Shown here: in pieces, positions 1 to 10,204 of the stretch | Numbering within the stretch: the first letter of the stretch is position 1 | Layout of the letters: every line of letters begins with the position of its first letter | NCBI GenBank assembly: GCA_903893485.1 | Contig: CAITMK010000003.1 | Span: forward strand, 16,483-80,482 | DNA length: 64,000 nucleotides | DNA from: Candidatus Magasanikiibacteriota bacterium | GTDB taxonomy: Bacteria; Patescibacteria; ABY1; Magasanikbacterales; 2-02-FULL-50-9b | Direction: 5' to 3' | Position numbers and translations under genes: made by a program | The notes under the pieces: model-generated | The model's input: the letters and a program-made list of their open reading frames with translations, nothing else | Database searches by the model: none | What the model was told of the DNA's origin: nothing

Positions 1-3000
1 GTAGTGATTACTGGAGTCGCCGGCGCAGTTGCGTCTAAAATTAATGTTGCCACCACCGTTGAACTTTCTGTTCCCGTTCCAGAACGGACCTTAATATAAA
101 TTGTTTTTTGTCCATCAGGTGCTGGCAATTTCCAAACCTTATTTGGCGCTAAAGGCTCCCACTCGCTCCCCACAAAATTTGCAGAATTACTAAGCATCAT
201 TTGAGATGCCGTATCATCATAGCCAATTGTTAACAAAACCTCTGTTGATGTTGCATATGCCGGCGCACTAATTGTTGGTGCAGTTACTGGCCGCTGCGGC
301 GTGCTTTCTGCAACCAGTGTTATATTTTGCACTGATACCGCACTCTCGCCGCCATCACTGCCGCGGACTTTTGCATAAATGTGTTTCAGGCCAAGCGCTG
401 AATCCAGCAAAAATGATGAGGTTTGTGAATATGCTTGCCATACAGTATTTGCAAATGAATCGTTCAAAGAAAATACCATTTGCGTCGCAGTGTTTGCCAC
501 AATACCGAGTGTTACGGTGGTAGATGCTGTTGTAGTAGCGCCGCTATTAATTCCAAAGCTACTAATGATTGGAGTAACTGTTTGTGGCGGCCCGCTACCA
601 TTACAATTAGTACATGGCGGCGGTGGCGTAACCGGCGGAGTGGTGGAGGTCATGTATACAGTAAACGTTTGGTTTTGTGAAACCAATTCACTGCGTGTAG
701 ATGTTGCATATAAACCACCTATTGCCGCAACTGAAATTGTGTATTGCCCCGCAGCAAAGAGCCCGGAGTATGGCGTATATCCACTTCCATCCGTTGTCAT
801 TAGGGTTGAAGACGTTGCGCCGATATCTGCAATTGTTACTGTAGCACCAGCAATTGGGGTGCTGTAAGTATCTAAAATTCGTGCGCGCGTGTTATACATG
901 AGCGCAGGAGAAGTGGCCACAGAAGAATACGATGCCGGCACACTGCTGAGCGTTGGAATAAAAAATTCATTATAGTTGCCCGGGTTTGCATTTGAACAAA
1001 TATCGTATTCTAAACTTGCGCTTGCAACGTAATTATAAAATAAATTTGCATTTCCACTATTTGATCCAGATGATCCCGCAAATCCAACACCGCAAGTGTT
1101 CCCTGTTGAAGTTATATTAGTAAAGGTATTTCCACCTGAATCATTCATTCCTATACCAGCACCATTTACAACTTTTGTTCTGGTAAGTGCGGCTGGACTA
1201 TCAAAACCTGAAATAATTGTTGCCCCAGCAGACGCAATGGCGGCACTGTTATATGTAAAATCTTGGCCAGAGAAAGTGAAGGCGTTGGAGATAAATTTAT
1301 CAACTACAACACCAGCATCGCTGCACAACGCTTCAACAGTGCCTGCATCTGACGCAACATGATTAGGCATCCACATTGTTAATCGCGCATTGCCCTGCGT
1401 TGGCACTCTAATAAGTGCCAAATGCCAACTTTCTGGCAATACCAAATGTCCGTCATTAAGGATTGCTTCTGTTACGCTCGTCGCAGTCTCAAACGCTTTA
1501 GCATCGCAACCAGAATTATTACCCCCTCCTAACGCGAGCGTTGTCGAGGTATGCCATCCAATAGATGCACCATCAGAATAATTATGACCACCATATTGGT
1601 AAGCGGTATTAGACAGCATATACGACGGAAGAGTGCTCGAGGTAAAGCCAGCTGTGGCAATGTCGGTAAATGTCGAATTCGTTACAGCATTTAAACCAAG
1701 GCCGTCCGGTGCAGATCCTGTTGTTTTTACGACTTGAATATCAGAGAACGCGGCATTCTGCGCATTATTAATTGTCACAGTTGGCCCCCATAATCCACCG
1801 CATGTACGATCATCAAACTTAATATGTGAAATACTAAGTGAATCAATTCCATTGAACTGGGTATCGTGCGACAAATCTAAACACGAAATATTTGTTTCGG
1901 GGCCGCCGCCAATTCCAGAGCCAGAACCAACAATGGTAAGCCCTGATGCCATACCAGTGCTAGACGAAAAAATGCCAGCTGTGTATTGACCAGCCGCAAT
2001 GTGCACGGTATCACCATTTGCTAAACCACCATTTGTTGCCAAAATACTGTCGGTATTTGTCGCGTCAACTGTGTTGTAGTCAACAGTTCCTGCGGCATCG
2101 ATATACACGTTAGATCGACGCACTCCGCTGTACGCACCAATATCCTCTGTCCCATCTACATCAAAATAATCGCTCCATGGGGCAGGCTCCATATCATCGG
2201 AAGTAGACACATTTTCCAAACGTAGATGTGGGTTATCCAAACGGTCGTACGAATCCAAAGTTACATAAGCCGGGGCATAATAACCCATCGGCTCTCCAAA
2301 TCCATACATCCCATTTGCGTGATTAGTAATGATATAACTTCCACCACTCTCATTTCTAAAATTAAGAGCCTGAACACCGCCGTCACCGACAGATGCAACC
2401 TGTTTATTATAAAATAAATTATATTCTATATCTGCAGATAAGCTACCGCCATATGCAGTAGAAAACCCAACCATACTACCCATTGCAACAGTGCTCACAA
2501 CCGTATTGTGCTTGAATTCAACATGATCATGTTCACCTCCTAATCCACCAAAAAAAGCTATATATGACAATCCCGTTGTCTGTGTGTATCCGAAATTAAA
2601 ATAATTTCCATCAACTATAAAATCACCGCCACCAAAAGCGAGCTCATCAAACCCTACAGGGGCCGTCCCGACAAATTCAACCGTATTTGAAGAAAAATTT
2701 AAACTACCCCCACTAAAGTTCCACCAAATATTATTAAATCCGTCAATTGTGAAGTGATTATTCGTGATAGTTCCCTGTGGCATGGCTCCACGAGTGACAA
2801 GAACGACCGAATTAAAATTCATTTCACCAGTCATGGTATTTCCGTCGATAATAGGTGCGACTGACCAAGCAATATCAATAGTAAAATGCCCTGTATTATT
2901 CTGAATCAAAGGTCCGCTAAAATATTGCAGGGTGAGCAAAGACCACGAAGATGGGTCAAACGTATTTCCAGAAATTGTGGCCCCAGTGGTTATGTCTCCA

Positions 3001-3431
3001 TCCAGTACAACATGAGCATTCACCAATGTATTTCGAACATTACAATTATTTAGCGAATCGCCAGAAATCATGCTTATCGTTGTTGTTGCTGTTGGATCCA
3101 ACACACCAATGTACGCTCCACTATTTTGACAATCAATTGCAGTGTTTGTGTATGATGGCGCTATTACTGCCGATGGGTACGATGGTTCCCCTGTTGGATC
3201 GTAGGTTGCTTGTACAGAAACTGTACCTCCACCAGATAGGGTGGCGTCTGTTACTGCGGTGGTGATGTTGGTGTAGTCACAACCACTAGCACACACGGTA
3301 ATAGTTGGAGTTGCGTGAACACGGAAAACTACAAATAGCGCCCCGATAATCGCGACGTATAATATAAAAGTGGCAAACCAGATTTTTTCTCCCTGGCCTT
3401 CCCCATGACGTTGTAATAAACCAAAATGCAT
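1..3431 (-). CDS. Giant beta-helix surface protein, copy 1 (C-terminus off window)
   Basis: The frame is open from an ATG at 3431 to the left edge, at least 1,143 codons, so the C-terminus is missing. The product starts MHFGLLQRHGEGQGEKIW, followed by one hydrophobic segment at about residues 18-38 (signal anchor or uncleaved signal) and then the motif ITVCASGCDYTNI. A long Asn/Thr/Ser/Gly-rich region with regularly spaced short beta-strand motifs follows, as in right-handed parallel beta-helix (pectate-lyase/NosD-like) proteins. At the window edge the frame reads LILDATAPATPVI, matching VILDATAPITPVI in the next gene, so the two are full-length tandem paralogues with only 58 bp between them. 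By family, such proteins are adhesins or polysaccharide-binding surface fibres; the ligand is unknown. The start is the ATG whose MHFG is shared with copy 2; a stop lies just upstream. Confidence 0.85.
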   Translation of the reverse strand, partial: MHFGLLQRHGEGQGEKIWFATFILYVAIIGALFVVFRVHATPTITVCASGCDYTNITTAVTDATLSGGGTVSVQATYDPTGEPSYPSAVIAPSYTNTAIDCQNSGAYIGVLDPTATTTISMISGDSLNNCNVRNTLVNAHVVLDGDITTGATISGNTFDPSSWSLLTLQYFSGPLIQNNTGHFTIDIAWSVAPIIDGNTMTGEMNFNSVVLVTRGAMPQGTITNNHFTIDGFNNIWWNFSGGSLNFSSNTVEFVGTAPVGFDELAFGGGDFIVDGNYFNFGYTQTTGLSYIAFFGGLGGEHDHVEFKHNTVVSTVAMGSMVGFSTAYGGSLSADIEYNLFYNKQVASVGDGGVQALNFRNESGGSYIITNHANGMYGFGEPMGYYAPAYVTLDSYDRLDNPHLRLENVSTSDDMEPAPWSDYFDVDGTEDIGAYSGVRRSNVYIDAAGTVDYNTVDATNTDSILATNGGLANGDTVHIAAGQYTAGIFSSSTGMASGLTIVGSGSGIGGGPETNISCLDLSHDTQFNGIDSLSISHIKFDDRTCGGLWGPTVTINNAQNAAFSDIQVVKTTGSAPDGLGLNAVTNSTFTDIATAGFTSSTLPSYMLSNTAYQYGGHNYSDGASIGWHTSTTLALGGGNNSGCDAKAFETATSVTEAILNDGHLVLPESWHLALIRVPTQGNARLTMWMPNHVASDAGTVEALCSDAGVVVDKFISNAFTFSGQDFTYNSAAIASAGATIISGFDSPAALTRTKVVNGAGIGMNDSGGNTFTNITSTGNTCGVGFAGSSGSNSGNANLFYNYVASASLEYDICSNANPGNYNEFFIPTLSSVPASYSSVATSPALMYNTRARILDTYSTPIAGATVTIADIGATSSTLMTTDGSGYTPYSGLFAAGQYTISVAAIGGLYATSTRSELVSQNQTFTVYMTSTTPPVTPPPPCTNCNGSGPPQTVTPIISSFGINSGATTTASTTVTLGIVANTATQMVFSLNDSFANTVWQAYSQTSSFLLDSALGLKHIYAKVRGSDGGESAVSVQNITLVAESTPQRPVTAPTISAPAYATSTEVLLTIGYDDTASQMMLSNSANFVGSEWEPLAPNKVWKLPAPDGQKTIYIKVRSGTGTESSTVVATLILDATAPATPVIT

Positions 3432-3448
3432 ACGTGGGTGGCGTATGC

Positions 3449-3457
3449 ATTATAGCA
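3449..3457 (-). promoter_or_regulatory. Extended -10 promoter of beta-helix copy 1
   Basis: TGC-TATAAT on the minus strand, with 17 nt between the -10 box and the ATG at 3431. The second copy has TATAAT in the corresponding place, so the promoter was duplicated with the gene. No clear -35 box or Shine-Dalgarno sequence was seen. Confidence 0.6.
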
Positions 3458-3489
3458 CTTAAAAAGATTTTTCGGATCTGTTAGTAATT

Positions 3490-6400
3490 CTAGACCGCTT
3501 GCATTTGCAATGTCACATCTTTTGCAAGCGCCGCGCTGCCTTCTGGAGCATTTATTATGATCGGCTCCGTTGTTAAATTCTGAAAACCTGCTTTTTCTAC
3601 CATTATGTAATATTGATTTTTACCAACCAAGAATGAATACCTACCTTGGTCATCAGTAATCTGTGTTTCCAAAAGTTTATTATATTGTGTATCAAACACG
3701 CGAACAATTGCTTGAGCTACTGGTTTGCCATCACTGCCACGAACAACACCCCAATCATGCGGCTTTGGTGGAAGTGCGAGGCGGCGGAATACAAAGTAGC
3801 TCACCACTTGAGCTGCCAAAAATGCACCCACAAAAATTGTCGGAGAAACTGCAAATGAGACGGCGGTAAGAACAACGCCGCCTGCGCCAAGTATATTTAC
3901 TAAACGATTTTTTGCTTTTGTACGCAAAATTTCTCGCGCAGGTTTTGCATCGCCACCAGGGGCTAATGGTAAGTTGTATGAAATTTGGCCAGCAGCGGCA
4001 AGTGGTACGGTGCCACCGGTATATAAATCGGTGAGCGCGCCATCTTCTGTTTTCCCTTGCATGTACGCAGGTGGAAATGAATAATTTGGTTTTGTTACCT
4101 CAAGACGATAATTCCCTGGACGCGCAAAAAACTGATACCGACCATCTCGATCTGTTACGTGTGATTGCACCACGCGACCTGAATCTGCATTTATAATGCG
4201 CACCAACGCTAAGTCTGCAGGCAATTTTGAAATTGCATTATAAGCCATGCCCCACCCTTTGCGGCGTTTACGCGTGAGCAAAAATAATGGTTGGGTAAAC
4301 AAAAAGCGGAAATACAAAGCGATCTGCCCAAAATTTAACGCGGTCGAGACGCCTGCCACCACAACTGCAGCTGCAGCCGGAACTACAACCGCTTGGTTGG
4401 CGATTTGGACTTGTGGAGCCGCCACAATTTGTGCCGCCGCAACACGTATTTTACGAACAGATTTAACTACGCTCACTGACGCAGCAGTAACGGTTTCTGA
4501 AATTTTTTGAGCAGTAACTGTTTGTGCAACGTTTTCCGGAATAGTGACGGTGCTGGTGGTGCTCGTGGTGTTTGCGGGTTCCTGTACGACGAGCGGAACA
4601 GTTGTTGTCGTTATTATCTCAGTGGATGTTGCCATCGGCGCAATAACTCCCCCAGCAACTGGAGCAGGCGCTGCAATTGGTACCAAACCTGGTGTATCTT
4701 TTTTAACTGGTGGAGGTGGAACCGCTGGTAAATCTACGATGATAGTGCGCTGAACACTGTCCAACAAATTGCTCGAAGCGTCTACCATGCGGTATTCAAA
4801 TGCATAGGTATCGCTCACCGCTGCCAAAGAAATTGGAACACTCCATTTACCATTTGTGTCAACAATGCTCGTGAATGTGGCGCCGCCTTGCACAATCACA
4901 ATGTGTGACTGTGGTTTACCATGGCCACTTGCCGTAAAAGAATTTTTGGTAATATGCACGTTGTCTTGCGGTGAATCAACCGAAAGCGGAATCAGTGGTT
5001 CTGCAGCCAAAATAGTAAAACTTGCCGTATCAGAACTCATATTTCCCGCAATATCCGTTGCCGACGCAACTATCTGATACGATCCCACTGGTAAATCGTC
5101 TGGAACGGCATAGCTCCAACCCCCTTGTGGGCTCACTGGCAATGTCACATGAACTTTTTCTGCCCCACCTGAAGTTACTATCAAAACAAACAGTTCGTGC
5201 GGATCTGCAGTGCCAGAAATAGTTATGGTGCCAGTGGTCAGCTTTTCATTATTTTGTGGATTTGCAATAACAGGAGTTATCGGCGCGGTTGCATCCAAAA
5301 TCACTTTTGCGACTACTACAGAACTTTCTATGCCTGTTCCCGAGCGAACCTTTAAATAGATTGATTTTTGGCCGTCGGGCGTTGGCAATGTCCAAACTTT
5401 AGTTGGTAACAAAGTCTCCCACACGCCTCCAACAAAATCTGATGAATTACTAAGCATCATTTGGGAGGCGGTATCGTCGTAACCAATTGCAAGTAATACA
5501 CTTGTCGACGTTGTATAAGCGGGTGCGCTAATCGTTGGTGCTGTTACTGGCCGTTGCGGTGTACTTTCGGCAACTAGTGTAATATTTTGCACCGATACCG
5601 CGCTTTCGCCACCATCACTACCGCGAACTTTTGCATAAATGTGTTTTAAACCAAGCGCTGAGTCCAATATAAATGAGGATGTTTGTGAATATGCCTGCCA
5701 TACCGTATTTGTAAATGAATTATTTAAAGAAAACACCATCTGAGAAGCACCGTTCGCCGCAATACCAAGTGTAACCGTGGTAGACGCGGTCGTAGTTGCG
5801 CCACCATTAATACCAAAACTGCTGATGATTGGAGTAACTACTTGTGGTGGCCCACCGCCAGTACAAGTAGTGCATGGTGGTGTAATTATCACGGGCGCCG
5901 ACGAAGACATGTATACCGTAAAAAGCTGGTTTTGAGAAATCAAATCAGCGCTCGTGGATGAGGTATACAATCCATTAATTGGTGCAGCAGAAACCACGAA
6001 TGGACCGCTTGAACCACCGTCGATAAGCAAAAAATCATCTGGTCGGTATTGCTGTGACATGAAGTAATCGGCGTTGGAAACATACCCGTCTCCATCAGTT
6101 ACATAATCATGTGATGTAATGCCTCCACCAATATTACTGTCGTGAATTGTGACCGTAGCACCCGCTACCGGCGCTCCGTACATATCTAAAATTAAGGCTC
6201 GCGGTTTATACAACAACATGATAGATCCTGTATTTTTCATGTATACCGACCCTCGTGTAATTGTAGGTCCAAACAAAAAATTATAGGTTTGACTTGGTCC
6301 TAAACTATCATCAGAGCAAAGATCATATTCCAAACTCGAGGTGGCAACAAAATTATATAAATTATTTTGCGCATATGCAGCTCCAGAAGCTCCTTCAAAC

Positions 6401-8763
6401 AAAACGCCACAGGTGTTACCCGTTGAAGTGACATTGGTAAATGTATTATTCCCCGAATCAGTGATGTCCAAGCCGGCGCCAAAAAAGTTTTTAGTTACGT
6501 GATGAGTAATTTGCGGCATCCACAGCCCAAAGCCACTTGCATAACGAATACCTTGGGCTTGAAGCATGTCAAAATTATAAGTAAAGCTACCACCAGATAC
6601 CGTAAAAGCATTGGAAACAAACTTATCAACGGTAATTGAATATCCGCCGCCAATGTTTGAGCAATCCGTTTCAATCGCTGCTCCACTTGAGGCGATATTA
6701 TTTGGAACCCACATGGTAAGACGTGCTGGAGAGGAAAACCCGTGAATCACCACCGCCGCGACATTCCAATTGTTTGTTGCGTCACCAACGAGACTCGTAA
6801 TATCAAGATCTCCACCACCCTCATCACTCGTCTTTACATCGCAACTACCATTCGTCATGACAAGCGTCGATGATACGGTACCACCGACAACCGGCCCATC
6901 CGTATAATTGGATCCACCAAAAAAGATCGGGCTGCTATTTATTGAGTACGTAGAGGCTGGCTGTGTGCTCGAGGTAAATCCTGAAATATCTAAATCCGTA
7001 AATGTCGAACCTGTGACGCGTTGCAAACTCAGCCCGTTGGTACTTGAACCTGTACCTTGCGCCACTTTTACATCATTCATCGTCACGTTATTAGCATCAG
7101 TAATTTTAATTGCCGCTGGACTTTGCGAACAGCCATCATCAAAGGCAAGGTGTGAAAATGTTAAATCATTCAACCCAACAAAGCGTGCAAAACATCCAAT
7201 TTTTGAAACGGGGCCTCCGTTAATACCAGATCCAGCGCCGACAATGGTAAGTCCGCCATAAAAATATGAACTTGTTGCCACTTCTGACACCTCATATGCC
7301 CCCGGAGCGAGATGAATAGTATCGCCCCACTTAAGACCGCTGTCCGTAGCAAGGATTCCCAAAGTACTTGTTGCATCAACCGTATTATAATCAACTGTAC
7401 CAGACGCATCGATATAAATATCAGTCCGATGAGAATTATGATAAGCCCCAATACCACTCCCATCTCCGCCATCTAAATAGTAACTCCAAGGTGCCGGATA
7501 CATATCATCTGCGGTTGACAGATTTTCTCTGCGGAAATGTGGATCTTCCGTAAGATCATGGGAGCTAACAGGAATTGAAGCGGTTCCGTTGTTTGATATT
7601 ATGTGTGAAAAACCATGGGCGCCATTAAAACCTTCTCCAGCTGAAAATGTACCTTCACCAAGCTCAGCTTCAAACGCAATTGCGTTTATATTGGAATCTG
7701 TACCAAGAGGAACTGGCGTTAAATTATCAAACAGATTCGATCGAAGCGTTGCGGTCGTTCCCGCGGTAGTATTAACAAAACGAACCAAACTCCCCGATGA
7801 CAACGGCGCAACAACGGTATTATGTGTAAACTGATAATCATTTGTCACCCCCGTACAATTCCACCCAAATTGTAAATGTTCGTATGGTGTCGCCACATCA
7901 TAGGCAAAAGAAAAATAATTGTAACTCACGTTAAAAGTTCCGCCACAAAAACTCATTTGTGGATTATTAATTGATTGTGTTCCAGTAAACGTAACCGTAT
8001 TTCGTTCAAAATCTAAATCGCCGTTATTGTAGCTCCACCAATTTCCATCAAAATTTGTAATCGTAAACGTATTATTTGTCATTGTCGCATTCGTTGGCGC
8101 CACTAGCCCTGAAGCACCAAATAACGTCGAAATAATTGACGAAAAATTATTTGATCCCACTAACGAGTTTCCGTCAAGAAGTGGATTTACCGCACTAGCG
8201 CCTGAATTAGAGCTCAAACTTATCGATACTTTCCCGGTATTATTTTGAAAAACAGGATTAACCATTTCAGCAAGTGAAACCGATGACCATGCCGCAGCGT
8301 CAAACGTATTTCCAGTTATGGCAATCCCCGTAACACCAGTGCCCAGTGTTTGTATATTTACGTGCCGCGCATTGCAATTAGTTATCGAATTACTTCCAAT
8401 CAAATTGAAAGTCGTGGTTGCAGTTCCATCGGTCACCCCAAGATACGCGCCACTATTTTGACAATCAATTATTGTGCTTGTATATGATGGTGTAATCACG
8501 GCTGCTGGGTATGAGGGCTCACCTGTCGGATCATAGGTTGCTTGAACGGTTACAGTACCACCGCTAGAAAGCGTGGCATCAGTCACTGCGCTTGTAATAT
8601 TGGTGTAATCACAACCACTCGCACATACCGTAATCACTGGCGTTGCATGTACTTTAAAAACTACAAAAAGTGCCCCGATTATCGCGACATACGAAAGAAA
8701 AATTGTGTACCAAACTTTTTCTTTTGAGTTCTCGGCTGTGCGCTGTAAAAAACCAAAATGCAT
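3490..8763 (-). CDS. Giant beta-helix surface protein, copy 2, with internal carboxypeptidase-regulatory-like domains
   Basis: 1,757 residues from the ATG at 8763; an in-frame TTG at 8772 is less likely because MHFG is the start shared with copy 1. Order of parts: membrane segment at about residues 18-38; beta-helix region to about 860; a carboxypeptidase-regulatory-like module (ALILDMYGAPVAGATVTI); a pair of repeated beta-sandwich modules; Ig-like modules (about 1150-1350); a Pro/Thr/Ala-rich stretch; a hydrophobic region near 1450; a second regulatory-like domain (VTDRDGRYQFF); a hydrophobic pair; and a last one (ITDDQGRYSFLVG). The far C-terminus therefore seems to be membrane-embedded, with domains alternating across the membrane. 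It is a very large cell-surface protein, probably for adhesion or binding a host or polymer; that role is inference. It is transcribed alone. Confidence 0.85.
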   Translation of the reverse strand: MHFGFLQRTAENSKEKVWYTIFLSYVAIIGALFVVFKVHATPVITVCASGCDYTNITSAVTDATLSSGGTVTVQATYDPTGEPSYPAAVITPSYTSTIIDCQNSGAYLGVTDGTATTTFNLIGSNSITNCNARHVNIQTLGTGVTGIAITGNTFDAAAWSSVSLAEMVNPVFQNNTGKVSISLSSNSGASAVNPLLDGNSLVGSNNFSSIISTLFGASGLVAPTNATMTNNTFTITNFDGNWWSYNNGDLDFERNTVTFTGTQSINNPQMSFCGGTFNVSYNYFSFAYDVATPYEHLQFGWNCTGVTNDYQFTHNTVVAPLSSGSLVRFVNTTAGTTATLRSNLFDNLTPVPLGTDSNINAIAFEAELGEGTFSAGEGFNGAHGFSHIISNNGTASIPVSSHDLTEDPHFRRENLSTADDMYPAPWSYYLDGGDGSGIGAYHNSHRTDIYIDASGTVDYNTVDATSTLGILATDSGLKWGDTIHLAPGAYEVSEVATSSYFYGGLTIVGAGSGINGGPVSKIGCFARFVGLNDLTFSHLAFDDGCSQSPAAIKITDANNVTMNDVKVAQGTGSSTNGLSLQRVTGSTFTDLDISGFTSSTQPASTYSINSSPIFFGGSNYTDGPVVGGTVSSTLVMTNGSCDVKTSDEGGGDLDITSLVGDATNNWNVAAVVIHGFSSPARLTMWVPNNIASSGAAIETDCSNIGGGYSITVDKFVSNAFTVSGGSFTYNFDMLQAQGIRYASGFGLWMPQITHHVTKNFFGAGLDITDSGNNTFTNVTSTGNTCGVLFEGASGAAYAQNNLYNFVATSSLEYDLCSDDSLGPSQTYNFLFGPTITRGSVYMKNTGSIMLLYKPRALILDMYGAPVAGATVTIHDSNIGGGITSHDYVTDGDGYVSNADYFMSQQYRPDDFLLIDGGSSGPFVVSAAPINGLYTSSTSADLISQNQLFTVYMSSSAPVIITPPCTTCTGGGPPQVVTPIISSFGINGGATTTASTTVTLGIAANGASQMVFSLNNSFTNTVWQAYSQTSSFILDSALGLKHIYAKVRGSDGGESAVSVQNITLVAESTPQRPVTAPTISAPAYTTSTSVLLAIGYDDTASQMMLSNSSDFVGGVWETLLPTKVWTLPTPDGQKSIYLKVRSGTGIESSVVVAKVILDATAPITPVIANPQNNEKLTTGTITISGTADPHELFVLIVTSGGAEKVHVTLPVSPQGGWSYAVPDDLPVGSYQIVASATDIAGNMSSDTASFTILAAEPLIPLSVDSPQDNVHITKNSFTASGHGKPQSHIVIVQGGATFTSIVDTNGKWSVPISLAAVSDTYAFEYRMVDASSNLLDSVQRTIIVDLPAVPPPPVKKDTPGLVPIAAPAPVAGGVIAPMATSTEIITTTTVPLVVQEPANTTSTTSTVTIPENVAQTVTAQKISETVTAASVSVVKSVRKIRVAAAQIVAAPQVQIANQAVVVPAAAAVVVAGVSTALNFGQIALYFRFLFTQPLFLLTRKRRKGWGMAYNAISKLPADLALVRIINADSGRVVQSHVTDRDGRYQFFARPGNYRLEVTKPNYSFPPAYMQGKTEDGALTDLYTGGTVPLAAAGQISYNLPLAPGGDAKPAREILRTKAKNRLVNILGAGGVVLTAVSFAVSPTIFVGAFLAAQVVSYFVFRRLALPPKPHDWGVVRGSDGKPVAQAIVRVFDTQYNKLLETQITDDQGRYSFLVGKNQYYIMVEKAGFQNLTTEPIIINAPEGSAALAKDVTLQMQAV

Positions 8764-8781
8764 ACGCGACAAAGCAATCTT

Positions 8782-8787
8782 ATTATA
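8782..8787 (-). promoter_or_regulatory. -10 box of beta-helix copy 2
   Basis: Minus-strand TATAAT with 18 nt between it and the ATG at 8763, the same arrangement as copy 1. No convincing -35 box. Confidence 0.5.
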
Positions 8788-8829
8788 GCCTTTTTTCGAT
8801 CTTTCTGCAGCGTGTGTATAACCTTATTT

Positions 8830-8864
8830 AAAAAAAATCAGCGGCACGTTGGAAAACGTACCGC
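8830..8864 (-). terminator. Rho-independent terminator after the purine nucleoside phosphorylase gene
   Basis: A 10-bp stem with one mismatch (8841-8850 with 8855-8864), a GGAA loop on the plus strand, and a run of eight T on the minus strand (8830-8837). Confidence 0.85.
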
Positions 8865-8893
8865 CTTTTGACTCCGCGTAGCTGCAAAAGTTG

Positions 8894-9778
8894 CTACAGC
8901 TGCGTGATCACGCGATGCAAAACCTCGGTGAGCCGCGCAGCACCGAGCGGGCCCGCATCCATCACTTCTTCGTGGCTATTGCTTCCCGCCCCCGAGTAGT
9001 TGGTGATGAACGAGAGCGCGCTGACGCTCGGCCGCTGTTCAACGTCCGAAATGCCGAGCGCCATGTGCTGAATCGCCATCACTTCAGGCACCACGGACAT
9101 GCCAACGACATGCGCACCAAGTTTGGCCAGCAATTCAGCCTCGGCAGCCGTTTCGTACTGCGGGCCGCGAGCAAACGCCAGCGTGAGTCCTTGGCGCGGC
9201 GCGATGAGCCAGGGAAAAAATTCGACGTCGCCGCTAATGCCGCTCGAAACGAAGTTGAACGCCTTGCCGTGATACGCGCCCTCCATGGACGTAAACCGCA
9301 ACCGCGGACCAAGCCCCGACTCGTGCAGCCACCGCCCCATGAGCGGATTGTCGTCCCGCTCCATGAAAAGCGAAATGTGGTTGCCGACAAGCACCACCTT
9401 GCCCGGCTCGTACAGGCGCGAAAGCGACCCGACCGCCGAAGTCAAGATGAAGTTCTTCACGCCGATCCGCACCAGCGCGCGCAGCGAAGCGACGATCGTA
9501 TGAATGTTCACGCCTTCGTAGCAGTGCACGCGGCCGGACAGAACGAGAACGCTTTTTTCGCCGACGTGGCCGAAATACGCAACGCCCTCGTGCCCTTCTG
9601 CTTTCGGCACCTCGAGTCGAAGTGACCGATAACTCGCGGTCGACGCGTTCTGGACCATGCCCGTCACGCCCGAAAGGCCTGACCCAAGCACAATCACCAC
9701 GTCCGGCACGTTACCGCCCAAAAAGCGCCAGAAACCATCCGTCACATGCTGAACTCTTTCAAGACTAAACTTTGGCAT
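8894..9778 (-). CDS. Purine nucleoside phosphorylase, trimeric PNP/MTAP family
   Basis: 294 residues. It cleaves purine nucleosides with phosphate to a free base and (deoxy)ribose-1-phosphate in cytoplasmic salvage. Family motifs are in order: phosphate loop VLGSGLSG near residue 30; GRVHCYEG near 82, with the His and Tyr of the active site; LTSAVGSL; GPQYETAAEAELLAKLGA; VGMSVVPEVMAIQH; and a base-contacting Asn in FITNYSG. Length is normal for trimeric PNPs. The gene is much richer in G and C than its neighbours. It has its own promoter, a GGAGG five bases before the ATG, and its own terminator, so it is an independent unit. A salvage enzyme suits an organism that takes up nucleosides. Substrate (inosine/guanosine or methylthioadenosine) cannot be settled here. 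Confidence 0.9.
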   Translation of the reverse strand: MPKFSLERVQHVTDGFWRFLGGNVPDVVIVLGSGLSGVTGMVQNASTASYRSLRLEVPKAEGHEGVAYFGHVGEKSVLVLSGRVHCYEGVNIHTIVASLRALVRIGVKNFILTSAVGSLSRLYEPGKVVLVGNHISLFMERDDNPLMGRWLHESGLGPRLRFTSMEGAYHGKAFNFVSSGISGDVEFFPWLIAPRQGLTLAFARGPQYETAAEAELLAKLGAHVVGMSVVPEVMAIQHMALGISDVEQRPSVSALSFITNYSGAGSNSHEEVMDAGPLGAARLTEVLHRVITQL

Positions 9779-9826
9779 CCTACCCTCCAGATTGCTTTAA
9801 GCGAATCATTCCGCGCAATCAAAAAC

Positions 9827-9855
9827 AGAGTACTCGCGCACCCTGTTTTTGTCAA
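9827..9855 (-). promoter_or_regulatory. Promoter of the PNP gene
   Basis: Minus-strand TTGACA (9850-9855), 17-bp spacer, TACTCT (9827-9832). The -10 box is 48 nt from the ATG, leaving a leader that contains GGAGG. Confidence 0.65.
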
Positions 9856-9872
9856 TCCCTTTGATTTTAAAA

Positions 9873-10184
9873 TTATGCCAAAAGCGCTTTAAGCTGATCG
9901 ATGGTTTGTACGCCCGATGCGGTTTTTACTGCCACGCCACCCTTGAAAACGATGAGCGTTGGAATGCTCATGATGTTATATTTTGCTGCGGTGTCTGGAT
10001 TTTCGTCCACGTTCATTTTGCCAATTTTAACTGGCTTGCCTTCCATTTCGTGGGCAAAATTTTCTACAACCGGACCCATCATGCGGCAAGGGCCACACCA
10101 TGGTGCCCAAAAATCAACCAAAACAGGTTCTGCGCTCTGCAATACGTCTGCGTCAAATTTTGCATCAGTGAATTCGAGTTCCAT
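9873..10184 (-). CDS. trxA: Thioredoxin
   Basis: 103 residues, the normal size of a single thioredoxin domain. The redox motif WCGPC is at residues 29-33, preceded by VLVDFWAP, and the cis-proline loop is SIPTLIVFKGG. It reduces protein disulfides in the cytoplasm; there is no signal peptide. It is 20 nt downstream of infB on the same strand and probably cotranscribed. A second thioredoxin-fold protein of opposite role, the DsbA-like protein at 45121, faces the outside. Confidence 0.95.
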   Translation of the reverse strand: MELEFTDAKFDADVLQSAEPVLVDFWAPWCGPCRMMGPVVENFAHEMEGKPVKIGKMNVDENPDTAAKYNIMSIPTLIVFKGGVAVKTASGVQTIDQLKALLA

Positions 10185-10204
10185 AGAAACTAAAATTAAT
10201 TTTA

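Noticed and set aside
8891..9625. 244-codon plus-strand frame opposite the PNP gene
   Set aside because: It is the antisense of a well-conserved PNP, has no ribosome site, and its Arg/His-rich product is typical of GC-rich shadows.
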